A stretch of 64,000 nucleotides of DNA from Calothrix anomala FACHB-343 (GTDB lineage Bacteria; Cyanobacteriota; Cyanobacteriia; Cyanobacteriales; Nostocaceae). A program made the position numbers and the translations under genes. The notes under the pieces were generated by a model that was not told the DNA's origin, did not search any database, and worked only from the letters and a program-made list of their open reading frames with translations. The stretch lies in assembly GCF_014696435.1 (NCBI RefSeq), contig NZ_JACJQG010000006.1, forward strand, positions 1 to 64,000, given 5' to 3'. Of the stretch, positions 27,333-36,359 are shown piece by piece; position 1 is the stretch's first letter, and each line of letters begins with the position of its first letter.

Positions 27333-27660
27333 ACGCCTTCAGTTTCACCTGGATGAGAACGTTGATCCTGATATCGCTTTAGCTTTGAGACGAGCTGGTA
27401 TTAACGTCACAACCTCACAGTCAGCGAATCTCTTAGCACAGAGTGATAACGTTCAGTTGGACTTTGCTAAAACAAACTCCCGTGTATTGATAACACATGA
27501 TGATGATTTTTTGATTCTTAACAGTCAAGGAATTGAGCACGCTGGCATAGTTTACGTTCAAAAAGATGCAAAGCCAATCGGCTACATAATTCGGATGCTC
27601 ATCTTGCTTTATGAAGTCGCTACACCTGAAGAATTGATAGGCAGAGTCGAATACTTGTGA
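27325..27660 (+). CDS. DUF5615 PIN-like protein, putative toxin
   Basis: This encodes 111 residues. The PIN-like fold is recognised by FHLDENVDPDIALALRRAGI (7-26), with the first acidic pair, and by RVLITHDDDFLIL (about 52-64), with the second acidic cluster. These are the positions of PIN/Mut7-C-type metal-binding nucleases. It overlaps the DUF433 gene by 8 bp, a typical toxin-antitoxin arrangement. RNase activity is inferred from the fold and not shown for most DUF5615 members. Confidence 0.87.
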   Translation: MPERLQFHLDENVDPDIALALRRAGINVTTSQSANLLAQSDNVQLDFAKTNSRVLITHDDDFLILNSQGIEHAGIVYVQKDAKPIGYIIRMLILLYEVATPEELIGRVEYL

Positions 27661-27727
27661 ACTAATAGCGGCATTTCACATCTTTTTTAGGGATTTAGAA
27701 ATGCCAAACCCTAGCACCAATTAATTA

Positions 27728-27827
27728 ATACCAAGTTGAAAAAAGAATGCCACAGATGGTAGGGGCATGGCAGTGCCATGCCCTCTAGAATATATTGATG
27801 TTTCGCAAACATTATTTGAATTGGTAT
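27728..27827. repeat. Small MITE-like element carrying the GGGGCATGGCA palindrome
   Basis: Imperfect terminal inverted repeats ATACCAAGTTGAA and TTGAATTGGTAT bound about 100 bp. Inside are GTAGGGGCATGGCAGTGCCA and TCTAGAATATATTGATGT. The second block appears in inverted form next to the palindrome at 369-393, linking the two repeats. Confidence 0.55.
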
Positions 27828-27860
27828 AACCCAACAAAACTCAAATTGCTAATAGATATA

Positions 27861-27905
27861 ATACCTCCAGACTAGAGATCAAAATATCATCAAATCTGGA
27901 GGTAT
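27861..27905 (-). terminator. Hairpin downstream of opcA
   Basis: ATACCTCCAGA (27861-27871) and TCTGGAGGTAT (27895-27905) are perfectly complementary across a 23-nt loop, 27 bp past the opcA stop. No long U-run follows, so it may be an inefficient terminator or a 3'-end stabiliser for the pentose phosphate operon. Confidence 0.45.
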
Positions 27906-27931
27906 TGAAATTATTGAATTTTCAGGCTGAA

Positions 27932-29308
27932 CTAACTCTTAACGCCTAACTTTAACGATTGCGCTGTTAATACCAGACTATCTTCAAACAGAGTCTCATG
28001 ACCCCAGCGCTGTACCTGCTGACTCAGCAACGCTTCTGCCTTTTGTTCCGAAAGTGAACTGACTTGTTGGAACAAACCAGCAGATTGCGCACCACCGTGG
28101 GTTTCCATCCGCATACAACCGCCGGTTTCGGTACAAATTACTGTACCGCAGTCAGCTTTTGGATTGGTAGAACTCAAGCGCAGGGCAATTAAATCACCTG
28201 CTACTTCCCCTGCATCAGCGACAGGAACACCAGCAACCTCAGCTTCTACTTGCTTTTGATCCTGCGTCACAAAGCGAATCTTCGCAATATCATAATCTCC
28301 GCTTTCTCTTTCATAGGCAACTGGCTGCCATTGCAAGCGACTAGCCAACCAACCTAAAAATAGTAAAGCTTGTGAAGGATTACCTTTTTCGTAATCAATA
28401 TTCACTCTGTCAATTTCTTTCAGCGCCGCACGACGATTGGGTGAATCGTAAGCCTGTGCTGTTAATTCTTGCCAAGCAGCCAAACGCCGCCAGTTCAAAT
28501 CAGCTAAAGGTACACCATTTTCTACCAACTCTTGCAAGCTGAGTAAATCGTTTTCTGGCTCGTTGAAATTGCAAGAATCGACGATCACATTGTTACAAAC
28601 CGCTGCCAGCTTTTTAAATAAAGGGCTGTTGGGATCTGGTGTAGCTTTCCACCACAAAAACTTAGGTAAACCACCAATCAACAAAGCGGGAATCATACCC
28701 CCAATCCGTTCCAAAGCACTGGGAGTTCCCGATAGAGTGATGTATTCACAGCAAATAAGTGTACTGGAAGATTGCTTTTGAATTGGGCAATAGGCAGAAA
28801 CCTGCGCTTTCACCCCTTCATCTTCACCAGCAATAGGGCACAGGGCAATAATTCGGCATGGGTTACGAATCGCAATTTCATCAGCAATCCGGGGACTAGC
28901 TGCATCTCCATAAGAGACAGGAGCAGAACTATCGCCAATAGCTCCGTGGCGGTGACCTTTAGCAAATTGTTCCCGCAATTTAGCCAGGGTTTCTGGGGTT
29001 GCAGTTCCGGTTTCTGGTAATTGGAATTTGCGCTGCACTTCTCGCAGTGCAGCTTCTGTTTGCGGCCCTAAGATGCCGTCAATTGGCCCGTTATAAAACC
29101 CTAAAGTCGCCAAAAGATACTGAGTTTCTTCTGGTTCATAAACTACTAAGGTAAAAGTCGTGGCGCGGGTAGCGGCTGGTAGGGCACCATCATCACCAGC
29201 AATACCATAACTTTGCCAAATTTGATTTAGTTCCGCTTCTATTTCTGTGAGCGAAATGTCCTTTGGTGCTTGTAGTGAGAAAATCGTAGGAGCTTGAGTC
29301 ATAGTCAA
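27932..29308 (-). CDS. opcA: Glucose-6-phosphate dehydrogenase assembly/activator protein OpcA
   Basis: OpcA activates G6PDH (Zwf) and links it to thioredoxin-dependent redox control in cyanobacteria. The 458 residues carry a short peptidoglycan-binding-type helical domain at about 58-112 (LATLGFYNGPIDGILGPQTE), also seen in other cyanobacterial OpcA proteins. The OpcA core follows from about 150. Cysteine-containing segments are CRIIALCPIAGED, CGTVICTETGGCMRMETHGG and VDSCNF. The gene lies directly downstream of zwf with a 118-bp spacer made of TCATTTG heptamers, and ends the fbp-tal-zwf-opcA series. Confidence 0.95.
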   Translation of the reverse strand: MTMTQAPTIFSLQAPKDISLTEIEAELNQIWQSYGIAGDDGALPAATRATTFTLVVYEPEETQYLLATLGFYNGPIDGILGPQTEAALREVQRKFQLPETGTATPETLAKLREQFAKGHRHGAIGDSSAPVSYGDAASPRIADEIAIRNPCRIIALCPIAGEDEGVKAQVSAYCPIQKQSSSTLICCEYITLSGTPSALERIGGMIPALLIGGLPKFLWWKATPDPNSPLFKKLAAVCNNVIVDSCNFNEPENDLLSLQELVENGVPLADLNWRRLAAWQELTAQAYDSPNRRAALKEIDRVNIDYEKGNPSQALLFLGWLASRLQWQPVAYERESGDYDIAKIRFVTQDQKQVEAEVAGVPVADAGEVAGDLIALRLSSTNPKADCGTVICTETGGCMRMETHGGAQSAGLFQQVSSLSEQKAEALLSQQVQRWGHETLFEDSLVLTAQSLKLGVKS

Positions 29309-29426
29309 TTTTGGATTTTGTCATTTGTCCTTTGTCATTTGTCCTTGGTCATTTGTCCTTTGTCATTTGTCATTCAGGTTTTTACTAATGACTAATGACT
29401 AATGACTAATGACTAGTGACGAATAC
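29309..29426. repeat. Heptameric short tandem repeats between zwf and opcA
   Basis: Runs of TTTGTCA/TTGTCCT and then GACTAAT heptamers fill the spacer between the two co-oriented genes. The transcript probably reads through it, which places the repeats in the opcA leader. Confidence 0.7.
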
Positions 29427-30956
29427 TTAAAGCCTGCGCCAGCGACGACCATCTTGATTAATCAAGAGTTCCGCTTCTGCTGGTTCCCAGGTACCGGCTT
29501 CGTATTGAGGAATAGTTGCGGGATCGCTTGGTGCATCCCAAACGGAAAGGGCTGGTGTTACTACCTGCCAAGCTGCTTCTACTTCGTCGGCTCTGGTGAA
29601 TAATGTTTGGTCGCCCATCATACAATCAAGGAAAAGGCGATCGTAGGCATCGGACGTAGCTTGGATACCAAAGGAACCATAGCTAAAGTCCATATCCACG
29701 GAACGGGTGCGGAATTCTGCCCCAGGCATTTTTACATCAAACCGCAGGGAGATACCTTCATTCGGTTGAATCCGCATCGCTAAAATGTTGGCATTTCTTT
29801 GTTGAGCCGCCGATGGGAACATCCGAGAAGGAACTTCACGGAAATGGATGGAAATCTCACTGACTTTTTTCGGCATCCGTTTGCCAGTGCGCAGGTAGAA
29901 AGGCACGCCTTGCCAGCGCCAGTTATCCACTAAGAACTTCATCGCTACATAAGTAGGGGTGGTGGAGTTGGGGTCAACTCCAGGCTCAGTACGATACCCC
30001 GGTACTTGTTCTCCCTTCATCCAACCAGCGCTGTATTGCCCACGTACACAAGAACGGGACAAATTATTCACATTCGCTAATCTAGTAGCTTGTAGCACCT
30101 TAACTTTTTCCGTGCGGATACTATCAGCATCCATTGAGTTTGGTGCTTCCATTGCGGTTAAACAATAGAGTTGCATCAAGTGGTTCTGCAACATATCCCG
30201 CAACGCCCCGGATTTTTCGTAATATCCAGCCCGGTCTTCAACTCCTACGGTTTCTGCTACGGTAATTTGCACATGGTCAACAAACTGACGATTCCACAAA
30301 GGTTCAAAAATCGCATTGGCAAAGCGAAATACCAATAAGTTCTGAACAGTTTCTTTACCTAAGTAGTGGTCAATCCGATAAACTTGGCTTTCTTTGCAGT
30401 ATTTCTGCACGACTTTGTTCAGGCTTTGGGCAGAGGCTAAGTCTCTACCAAAAGGCTTTTCAATTACCAGACGGTGTTTGTAGGGATCGTCTAACATTCC
30501 TGCTCCCCCTAGCTGTTTAATAGCTTCGGGGAAGAAATTAGGAGCAACAGAAAGATAGAACATTCTATTGCCCCTAGTACCGCGTTTTTCGTCTAATTCA
30601 GTTAGTAAATCTTTTAATTTTTGGTAACTTTCTGGTTTATCTATGTCACCAGGACAGTAGAACAGACCTTGTAAGAAGTCTTGCCAGAGTTCCCCTAGCT
30701 CAACATTACTATGAGCTTCTTCCATGCCTTTTTGCATTTGCTCGCGGAAGTACTCGTGGCTCCATTCGCGACGAGCTACGCCAACAATGGTGGTTTCTGG
30801 GGGAATGCGCCGTTCCCGTCGCAATTTGAAAAGTGCTGGTACGAGTTTGCGCCAGGTAAGGTCACCAGAAGCGCCGAAAATAACGATAATTTGGGGTTCG
30901 GGCATCCCTTGTTGTTGCAGACCAACGCGCAGGGGATTTTCTAACAGACTAACCAT
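29427..30956 (-). CDS. zwf: Glucose-6-phosphate 1-dehydrogenase
   Basis: Zwf oxidises glucose-6-phosphate to 6-phosphogluconolactone with NADP+, the entry step of the oxidative pentose phosphate pathway and a main source of reductant in the dark and in heterocysts. The start ATG 30956 ([11 protein letters not shown]) gives 509 residues, the usual cyanobacterial length; the frame is open for 35 more codons upstream. The Rossmann motif is [16 protein letters not shown] (about 26-41), and the active-site signature is [10 protein letters not shown]. Cysteines near [13 protein letters not shown] and elsewhere may serve redox control. It is co-transcribed with tal upstream and opcA downstream. Confidence 0.97.
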   Translation of the reverse strand: MVSLLENPLRVGLQQQGMPEPQIIVIFGASGDLTWRKLVPALFKLRRERRIPPETTIVGVARREWSHEYFREQMQKGMEEAHSNVELGELWQDFLQGLFYCPGDIDKPESYQKLKDLLTELDEKRGTRGNRMFYLSVAPNFFPEAIKQLGGAGMLDDPYKHRLVIEKPFGRDLASAQSLNKVVQKYCKESQVYRIDHYLGKETVQNLLVFRFANAIFEPLWNRQFVDHVQITVAETVGVEDRAGYYEKSGALRDMLQNHLMQLYCLTAMEAPNSMDADSIRTEKVKVLQATRLANVNNLSRSCVRGQYSAGWMKGEQVPGYRTEPGVDPNSTTPTYVAMKFLVDNWRWQGVPFYLRTGKRMPKKVSEISIHFREVPSRMFPSAAQQRNANILAMRIQPNEGISLRFDVKMPGAEFRTRSVDMDFSYGSFGIQATSDAYDRLFLDCMMGDQTLFTRADEVEAAWQVVTPALSVWDAPSDPATIPQYEAGTWEPAEAELLINQDGRRWRRL

Positions 30957-31101
30957 AAGAATTTGGGATGTTGGATGAAGTGGGTATTGGGCATGGGGCA
31001 TCGAAAACAATTTTGGATTTTGGATTTGCGATTTTGGATTGTATTTGAATCTAAAATCCAAAATCTAAAATCTAAAATTCCTAGTCCCTAGCCCCTAGCC
31101 C

Positions 31102-32247
31102 CTATACAGGTGACAATAGCTTGACTTTGCCTTCTAAAGAGTTCATTAATGACTGGAAGGGTTGGACGAATTTATCAATCCCTTCGGTGAGTAATTCCTC
31201 CATGACGGTATCGATATTGATATTGATGTCGGGATCTTTGAGGTTGTCGATCAGGTTGTAAGCTTCTTGTATGCCTGTTTCTATGCGATTGGCGACATTG
31301 CAATGATCCGCACAAGCACTGATGGTGGCAGGTGGTAGGGTATTGACTGTATCGGGGCCAATCAACTCATCGACATACATCACATCGTTGTAGTTGGGGT
31401 CTTTGGTGCTGGTGCTAGCCCAAAGTAAGCGCTGTACTTTAGCTCCTTTTGTGGCTAGGGCTTGCCAATTATCGCTTTCAATGATTTTCTTGTATTCTTG
31501 ATAAGCAATCTTGGCATTTGCGATCGCTACTTTTCCTTTCACAGCTTTTAATTTGGCCTCAATAGCAATATCATCAACGCCTTTTTTCAACTTACCATCA
31601 ATTTTGCCGTCAATGTTGCTATCAATCCGGCTGAGGAAAAAGCTAGCGACAGAAGCTACTTTACTGATGTCCTTACCCTCGCTGGCACGTTTTTCTAAAC
31701 CGCGAATATGAGCCGCTGCTGTATTAATGTAGCTTTGGACAGAAAACAGCAATGTGACATTAACATTGATCCCCTCAGCTATTACCTGTTCGACTGCTGG
31801 TAACCCAGCTGCTGTACCTGGAATTTTAATCATCAAATTTTCCCGGCCAACTTCTTGGAAATAGCGCCGGGCTTCATTGATTGTGGCTTCAGTATCGTGG
31901 GCGATAGTTGGCGGGACTTCGATACTCACATAACCATCGAGTCTATCGGAAGCATCATATACAGGGCGCAAAATATCACAAGCATTGCGGATATCTGCAA
32001 AAGCTAAGGATTCGTAAATTTTGTATGTGGGTAACCCAGCACGCACTCCAGCCTCAATATCGGCATCATAAATTACATTACCAGCGATCGCTTTTTCAAA
32101 AATTGCTGGATTGGAAGTAATCCCACAAATTCCTTGATTTTCCACCAAATTTTTGAGTTCGCCCGATTGAATAATGTCCCGACTCAAATTATCCATCCAG
32201 ATACTTTGACCGTATTGTTTAATCTCTAGTAAATGATTGGTTGCCAT
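31102..32247 (-). CDS. tal: Transaldolase
   Basis: Tal transfers a dihydroxyacetone unit between sugar phosphates in the non-oxidative pentose phosphate pathway. The start at ATG 32247 (MATNHLLEIKQYGQSIW) gives 381 residues, matching cyanobacterial enzymes. An upstream extension of 32 codons is open but unlikely. The substrate and Schiff-base lysine region is ENLMIKIPGTAAGLPAVEQV, followed by GINVNVTLLFSVQSY. Asp in WMDNLSRD and Asn in ITSNPAIFEKAI are the other family signatures. It lies between fbp and zwf, the classical order in Nostoc-type genomes. Confidence 0.96.
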   Translation of the reverse strand: MATNHLLEIKQYGQSIWMDNLSRDIIQSGELKNLVENQGICGITSNPAIFEKAIAGNVIYDADIEAGVRAGLPTYKIYESLAFADIRNACDILRPVYDASDRLDGYVSIEVPPTIAHDTEATINEARRYFQEVGRENLMIKIPGTAAGLPAVEQVIAEGINVNVTLLFSVQSYINTAAAHIRGLEKRASEGKDISKVASVASFFLSRIDSNIDGKIDGKLKKGVDDIAIEAKLKAVKGKVAIANAKIAYQEYKKIIESDNWQALATKGAKVQRLLWASTSTKDPNYNDVMYVDELIGPDTVNTLPPATISACADHCNVANRIETGIQEAYNLIDNLKDPDININIDTVMEELLTEGIDKFVQPFQSLMNSLEGKVKLLSPV

Positions 32248-32482
32248 AGCTATATTTGTTTCACTCCTGTGAGGAATTTTTTCAGTGAACTTGGCACAAC
32301 CCATCAAAGGTTGATGGTGACTTTTGAATTGTGGCGTTGCCAATCACTTCTCGCATCGACCTGCTGAGATAATGTTTCATTCACTTCCAAAACAGCTATT
32401 GTGCATTTCCAATCGCCGTAATTATTTGTTACTCACCTTGTTACACCTTTATCATTGAACAAAGTCGAAGTGACTGTTTACA

Positions 32483-33532
32483 CTAGTGACCGTTTTGAAT
32501 AAACGACTCTACCTTAGCAACATCCTCTCTACTACCAATAATTAAAGGTGTACGTTGATGCAGCTTTTTCGGTACTACGTCCAAGATATCAACTAGTCCT
32601 GTGGTGGCACGACCTCCTGCTTGCTCAATCACATAAGCTAAAGGAGCCGTCTCATAAAGCAGGCGCAACTTGCCTTCTGGTTTTTGAATTGTGCCTGGAT
32701 AGAGAAAAACTCCGCCTTGAACCAAAACTCTGTGAATATCACTCACCATTGCTCCGCTATAGCGAGCCGTATAACCTTCGGTACGGTGGACATAGCGGAT
32801 ATATTCCCGAATGGATTCTTCCCACTGCCAAAAATTCCCTTCATTCACGCTATACACCGAACCGTGATTAGGAATTTTGATATTTTCTTCCGTGAGAATA
32901 AACTCACCCAAGCTGGGATCAAGGGTAAATGAGTGAACTCCTTTACCTATAGTATAGACCAGCATGGTGCTAGGCCCATAGAGTATGTAACCAGCAGCCA
33001 GTTGGTTGCGTCCATTGGCTAGTAAGTCAGTAGCCTTGCCATCAATATCGTCACCTTCTTGCTGGCGAATGGAAAAAATCGAACCTAAGCTGAGATTGGT
33101 ATCAGTATTTGAGGAACCATCAATTGGGTCATATAACAAGGTATAGCGCCCAATCGGACAGTTTTCGGGAATGTAATAAGGCTTATCCATCTCCTCGGAA
33201 GCCAAGCGACAAACTAAGCCGCTTTGCTTAAACACAGCAATGAATACGTCATTGGCGTAAACGTCCATTTTTTTGACAGATTCACCTTGAACATTGACTT
33301 CGCCAGTGAATCCGAGAACACCTTCCATTAATCCCGCACGACTGAGGTGACGGGCTATGAGTTTTCCTGCTAAACCAATCCGATTCATCAAGGCACTCAA
33401 ATCCTGCGCTTGGGCGGAAAAACTTTGACATTGCTGTAAGACATGACGAGATAACGTTGTACAATCTCTATCTAAGGTCTTATCTTCAGCTTCCTTATAA
33501 GATAAATTTAAAGATTCAGGTGCTTGAGCCAT
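32483..33532 (-). CDS. fbp: Fructose-1,6-bisphosphatase class I
   Basis: This enzyme hydrolyses fructose-1,6-bisphosphate to fructose-6-phosphate, in gluconeogenesis and recycling of the oxidative pentose pathway. The 349 residues are normal for the class I family. The metal-binding and catalytic signature is [20 protein letters not shown] near 128-147. The active-site block is [20 protein letters not shown]. It is the first gene of the fbp-tal-zwf-opcA operon. A good ribosome-binding site (AGGGAGAA) lies 7 bases before the ATG. AT-rich promoter-like sequence with a TAAGAT element lies at about 33580. Confidence 0.97.
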   Translation of the reverse strand: MAQAPESLNLSYKEAEDKTLDRDCTTLSRHVLQQCQSFSAQAQDLSALMNRIGLAGKLIARHLSRAGLMEGVLGFTGEVNVQGESVKKMDVYANDVFIAVFKQSGLVCRLASEEMDKPYYIPENCPIGRYTLLYDPIDGSSNTDTNLSLGSIFSIRQQEGDDIDGKATDLLANGRNQLAAGYILYGPSTMLVYTIGKGVHSFTLDPSLGEFILTEENIKIPNHGSVYSVNEGNFWQWEESIREYIRYVHRTEGYTARYSGAMVSDIHRVLVQGGVFLYPGTIQKPEGKLRLLYETAPLAYVIEQAGGRATTGLVDILDVVPKKLHQRTPLIIGSREDVAKVESFIQNGH

Positions 33533-34018
33533 TGTTTTGTTCTCCCTAGTAGTTATGGCTATCGATCGTTGTCGCTGCCTCTATCTTAGAAAGGGAATTT
33601 GATAACCTATATTTGTTTTTAGATAAACTAAAGAAATGAGCAAGGAAAAAAATACTTCCTGCCAAATCTCCATACCTGATTTTTTTGCTAGCGATTCACG
33701 CCCAGTTTGCTACAACCAAGCGTGAAAATCTCTATTCCCTAGCCTTTAGCACCTAACGGCTATCCCCAATTTTCCCGCTAGTCAATCTCCGGAGAATCGC
33801 GTAACACAAAAAGAAAGATTTTCTATCCCTAGCCCTTAGCCCTCAATTTTCCGCTATTAATGCGAAAAACCGACTAGCTGTGAGATTTGCCTACTCATCG
33901 TAACTAGCCGGGTCGAATTCTAGTAAGTTATTTGATTGTGAATTGTTTCTAGTGAATTTCACTGACTAATGTCTTGCGTAACTAGAAAACAATTTGTTAT
34001 TATTGTATTTCACACTTT
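33533..34018. promoter_or_regulatory. Promoter region of the fbp-tal-zwf-opcA operon
   Basis: On the minus strand upstream of fbp there is an AGGGAGAA ribosome-binding site, TAAGAT as a possible -10 box (about 33580), and AT-rich sequence before it. I did not find a convincing GTA-N8-TAC NtcA site. The rest of this gap has CCCTAGCC heptamer-like repeats and no gene. Confidence 0.4.
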
Positions 34019-34303
34019 TTATATTTCTTGTTTGTTCGCCCAGCTACCTCGTCGGTTATCTTCTCGTGGTTTAGCTTTATTGACTCTGAGTTGACGCCCC
34101 ATCCATTCTGCGCCATCTAATTCTGTGATAGCAGCGTCTTCTTGGGCATCTTCAGTCATATCAACAAAGGCAAAGCCCCGGAGCCTGCCTGTTTCGCGAT
34201 CGGTGGGCAAAACTACCCTTTTGACTTCGCCATAATCTGTAAATACTGCTCTTAAGTCCGCTTCAGTAGCGCGGTATGAGAGATTTCCAACGTAAATAGT
34301 CAT
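34019..34303 (-). CDS. RRM-type RNA-binding protein (cyanobacterial Rbp family)
   Basis: This encodes 94 residues, a single RNA recognition motif with RNP2 IYVGNLSYRA at 3-12 and RNP1 GRLRGFAFVDM at about 39-49. A short Arg/Gly/Asn tail follows (PREDNRRGSWANKQ). Cyanobacterial Rbp proteins of this size are often cold-induced and bind U- or A-rich RNA. Some are linked to localisation of thylakoid-protein mRNA. A long AT-rich upstream region (34304-34660) is consistent with a regulated 5' leader, although no specific element could be identified. Confidence 0.92.
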   Translation of the reverse strand: MTIYVGNLSYRATEADLRAVFTDYGEVKRVVLPTDRETGRLRGFAFVDMTEDAQEDAAITELDGAEWMGRQLRVNKAKPREDNRRGSWANKQEI

Positions 34304-34975
34304 GTGGGTTACGTAAGTTTCAACAAGGAGCGATGAGTTCAGCTAAAAACAGATGTAAATAACTTGCAAATTTTGCATAGTTTTCTCTGATTCACCTCTG
34401 GCAAATATTGTAGATCGGCTCCAAAAATTATGGTATGTCTACAATTATGGTGTGCCATAGGGCTGAACTTACTCATACGCTCATATGATAACCGATCGCG
34501 ATATTGTTCAAAGTATGAGATTTTACAAACCCTAATACCATAAAATCAGCAAGTCTTATCATTTATATATTTTTACTTAGATTGTTTTATATTTTACCCT
34601 AGATAATTAAGTATTTAAACTTAAAATTCTCCTAGTGTTAAAAGTGACTCTAGCTCAATTAGGGACTTCCAACTAAAAAAATATTCCATCGCTGTGTATG
34701 CAGAGGAAGCAGAGGAAGCAGAGGAAGCAGAGGAGAAAGAATCTGCCGCTATGAAAATGGGATAATTTATTTTCTGGAAGTCCCTTAACAGCCTCAACTA
34801 CAGTTTTATTTAGTGAAAATAAGCTATAGTCCTAAATATTTGAGCTTAATCGGGCAAAATACACAGGCTTTCTGGATTATGCGGCGTAGATAGAATATTT
34901 TATCGACTGTGCTTTATAGGCTACTGCCAAGGTACTGGAAGTCTTGAGTTAATGTATTTTGAAACCTTGCAGGCT
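34304..34975. other. Intergenic region: probable rbp leader and one complete MITE
   Basis: The part nearest rbp is AT-rich with TATGGTGTGCCATA (a small palindrome near 34444-34460). A complete AGGGACTTCCA element lies at 34660-34786. No gene was seen in the 672 bp. The stretch 34790-34975 has no feature apart from an AT-rich downstream region of hisC. Confidence 0.5.
34660..34786. repeat. AGGGACTTCCA...TGGAAGTCCCT MITE with internal 9-bp tandem repeats
   Basis: Inverted ends AGGGACTTCCA (34661-34671) and TGGAAGTCCCT (34775-34785) enclose about 125 bp, with TTA on both flanks as a possible target duplication. The interior has four tandem copies of CAGAGGAAG (about 34699-34735). Partial copies occur at 171, 19774 and 40277. 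Confidence 0.7.
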
Positions 34976-36037
34976 TTATTCTCCGGTTTTTAGCAAACTA
35001 GTTAAGGCTTGTACCAAAGTTTGATTTTGCTCATCAGTTCCAATAGAAATGCGTAATTTATCCTCTAATCCTGGTTGCTTGAAATAGCGGATGAGAATTT
35101 GTTGTTCCTTCAGTTTTTGATAAAGGTACTCTGCATTTCCTTGCGGTGGCTGAACTAGTAAAAAATTAGCTTGGGAATCCCAAACAATAAAACCTAATTG
35201 TTTTAAATCGGTTGCTAGCTGATTTTTTGAGGCTTTAATTTTAGCTACACAAGCATTTTTATACTCTTGATCGGTAATTGCCGCAGTTGCAACTGCACAG
35301 GCGATCGCATCAATATTATAACTATCTTTGACTTTAAACAACCCAGACAATAATTGGGGATTCGCTATCCCAAATCCTAAGCGCAATCCGGCTAAAGAGT
35401 AACCTTTGGAAAGGGTGCGAATTAAAATGACGTTTTCATATTCCCGGACTAAATCTAAAGCATTTTCTGTAGCAAAATCTACATAAGCCTCGTCAATGAC
35501 TAAAACCCCAGATAACGTACTGGCTAATTTGCGCAAATCTTCACCTGGGACTACATGTCCAGAGGGACTATTAGGAGAAGCAATAAAAGTTACTGCACCA
35601 TCAGCAGCAATAATTTCTTCTATTGGTAAGCTGTAATTCTCTTGATAAGGAATTTCTAAAACATCTGCTGCTTGCATTTCGGTTAATGTGCGGTAAAGCA
35701 CATAAGTAGGCATTGGGTAAACTACTTTTCGACCCTGTTCAGTACAAGCACGAATAACAATACTTAAAACTTCATCGCTACCATTACCCACAATAATCCA
35801 ATCGCTAGGAATGCCCAAAACTTTACTAGCAGCTTGGCGAAATTCGCCGCCAAAGGGTTCAGGATAGCGCCGCAACCATTCGCCATCAATATTCCGCAAC
35901 ACTTCTAAAGCCGCAGGTGAGGGAGGATAAGGGTTTTCGTTGCTATTTAGCTTGATAATTGGTGTACCTCGCGGTGGCTGTTCGCCAGGTACATAGCTAG
36001 CCATTGCATTAACATTAGAACGGAAATAGTTAGTCAT
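34976..36037 (-). CDS. hisC: Histidinol-phosphate aminotransferase
   Basis: HisC is a PLP enzyme that converts imidazole-acetol phosphate and glutamate to histidinol phosphate in histidine synthesis. The product is 353 residues from ATG 36037 (MTNYFRSNVNAMASYVPGE); ATG 36043 is two codons upstream. Fold-type I aminotransferase signatures are visible: KLNSNENPYPPSP near the N-terminus, VGNGSDEVL, the SPNSPSGHV pyridoxal pocket, and the PLP lysine in IRTLSKGYSLAGLRLGFG near 215. A GGGCATGGGGCAT-type heptamer repeat lies directly before the start, so the ribosome-binding site is unclear. Confidence 0.95.
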   Translation of the reverse strand: MTNYFRSNVNAMASYVPGEQPPRGTPIIKLNSNENPYPPSPAALEVLRNIDGEWLRRYPEPFGGEFRQAASKVLGIPSDWIIVGNGSDEVLSIVIRACTEQGRKVVYPMPTYVLYRTLTEMQAADVLEIPYQENYSLPIEEIIAADGAVTFIASPNSPSGHVVPGEDLRKLASTLSGVLVIDEAYVDFATENALDLVREYENVILIRTLSKGYSLAGLRLGFGIANPQLLSGLFKVKDSYNIDAIACAVATAAITDQEYKNACVAKIKASKNQLATDLKQLGFIVWDSQANFLLVQPPQGNAEYLYQKLKEQQILIRYFKQPGLEDKLRISIGTDEQNQTLVQALTSLLKTGE

Positions 36038-36043
36038 GGGCAT

Positions 36044-36359
36044 GGGGCATTAGGCATTGGGCATGGAAAATTTCAGCTACAATTTTTGACAATATCGTTT
36101 TTTGCGATTTACATCAATGCCAAATGTTTCCAATCTCGAAGGGTTGAAGTATTTCGGAGGATTTGAAATACAGTAATTTTTACATATAAATATCAAATAA
36201 TAAATATGGGAATTATGCATATATAGAGACTGGCAATTACCAAATAGATAATAGTTTATTTGCTCAATACCTATCTTACGTATATTCCAAATCTCCCGAA
36301 AATCAGGTATGAGTGATATCAGAGTGCTATAAACTAGATAAAGTTGTGAGGGCGCAATC
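36044..36359. other. Intergenic region, no feature recognised
   Basis: The 316-bp divergent gap between hisC and the SDR-CIA30 gene is AT-rich. It holds only a short GGGCATTGGGCAT repeat near hisC. It presumably carries promoters for both genes. Confidence 0.45.

Noticed and set aside
32548-32932. Plus-strand frames opposite fbp
   Set aside because: Shadows of a well-conserved gene on the minus strand.
33533-34018. NtcA-type GTA-N8-TAC site upstream of fbp
   Set aside because: I searched by eye and found no convincing site, although nitrogen control of this operon is known in relatives.
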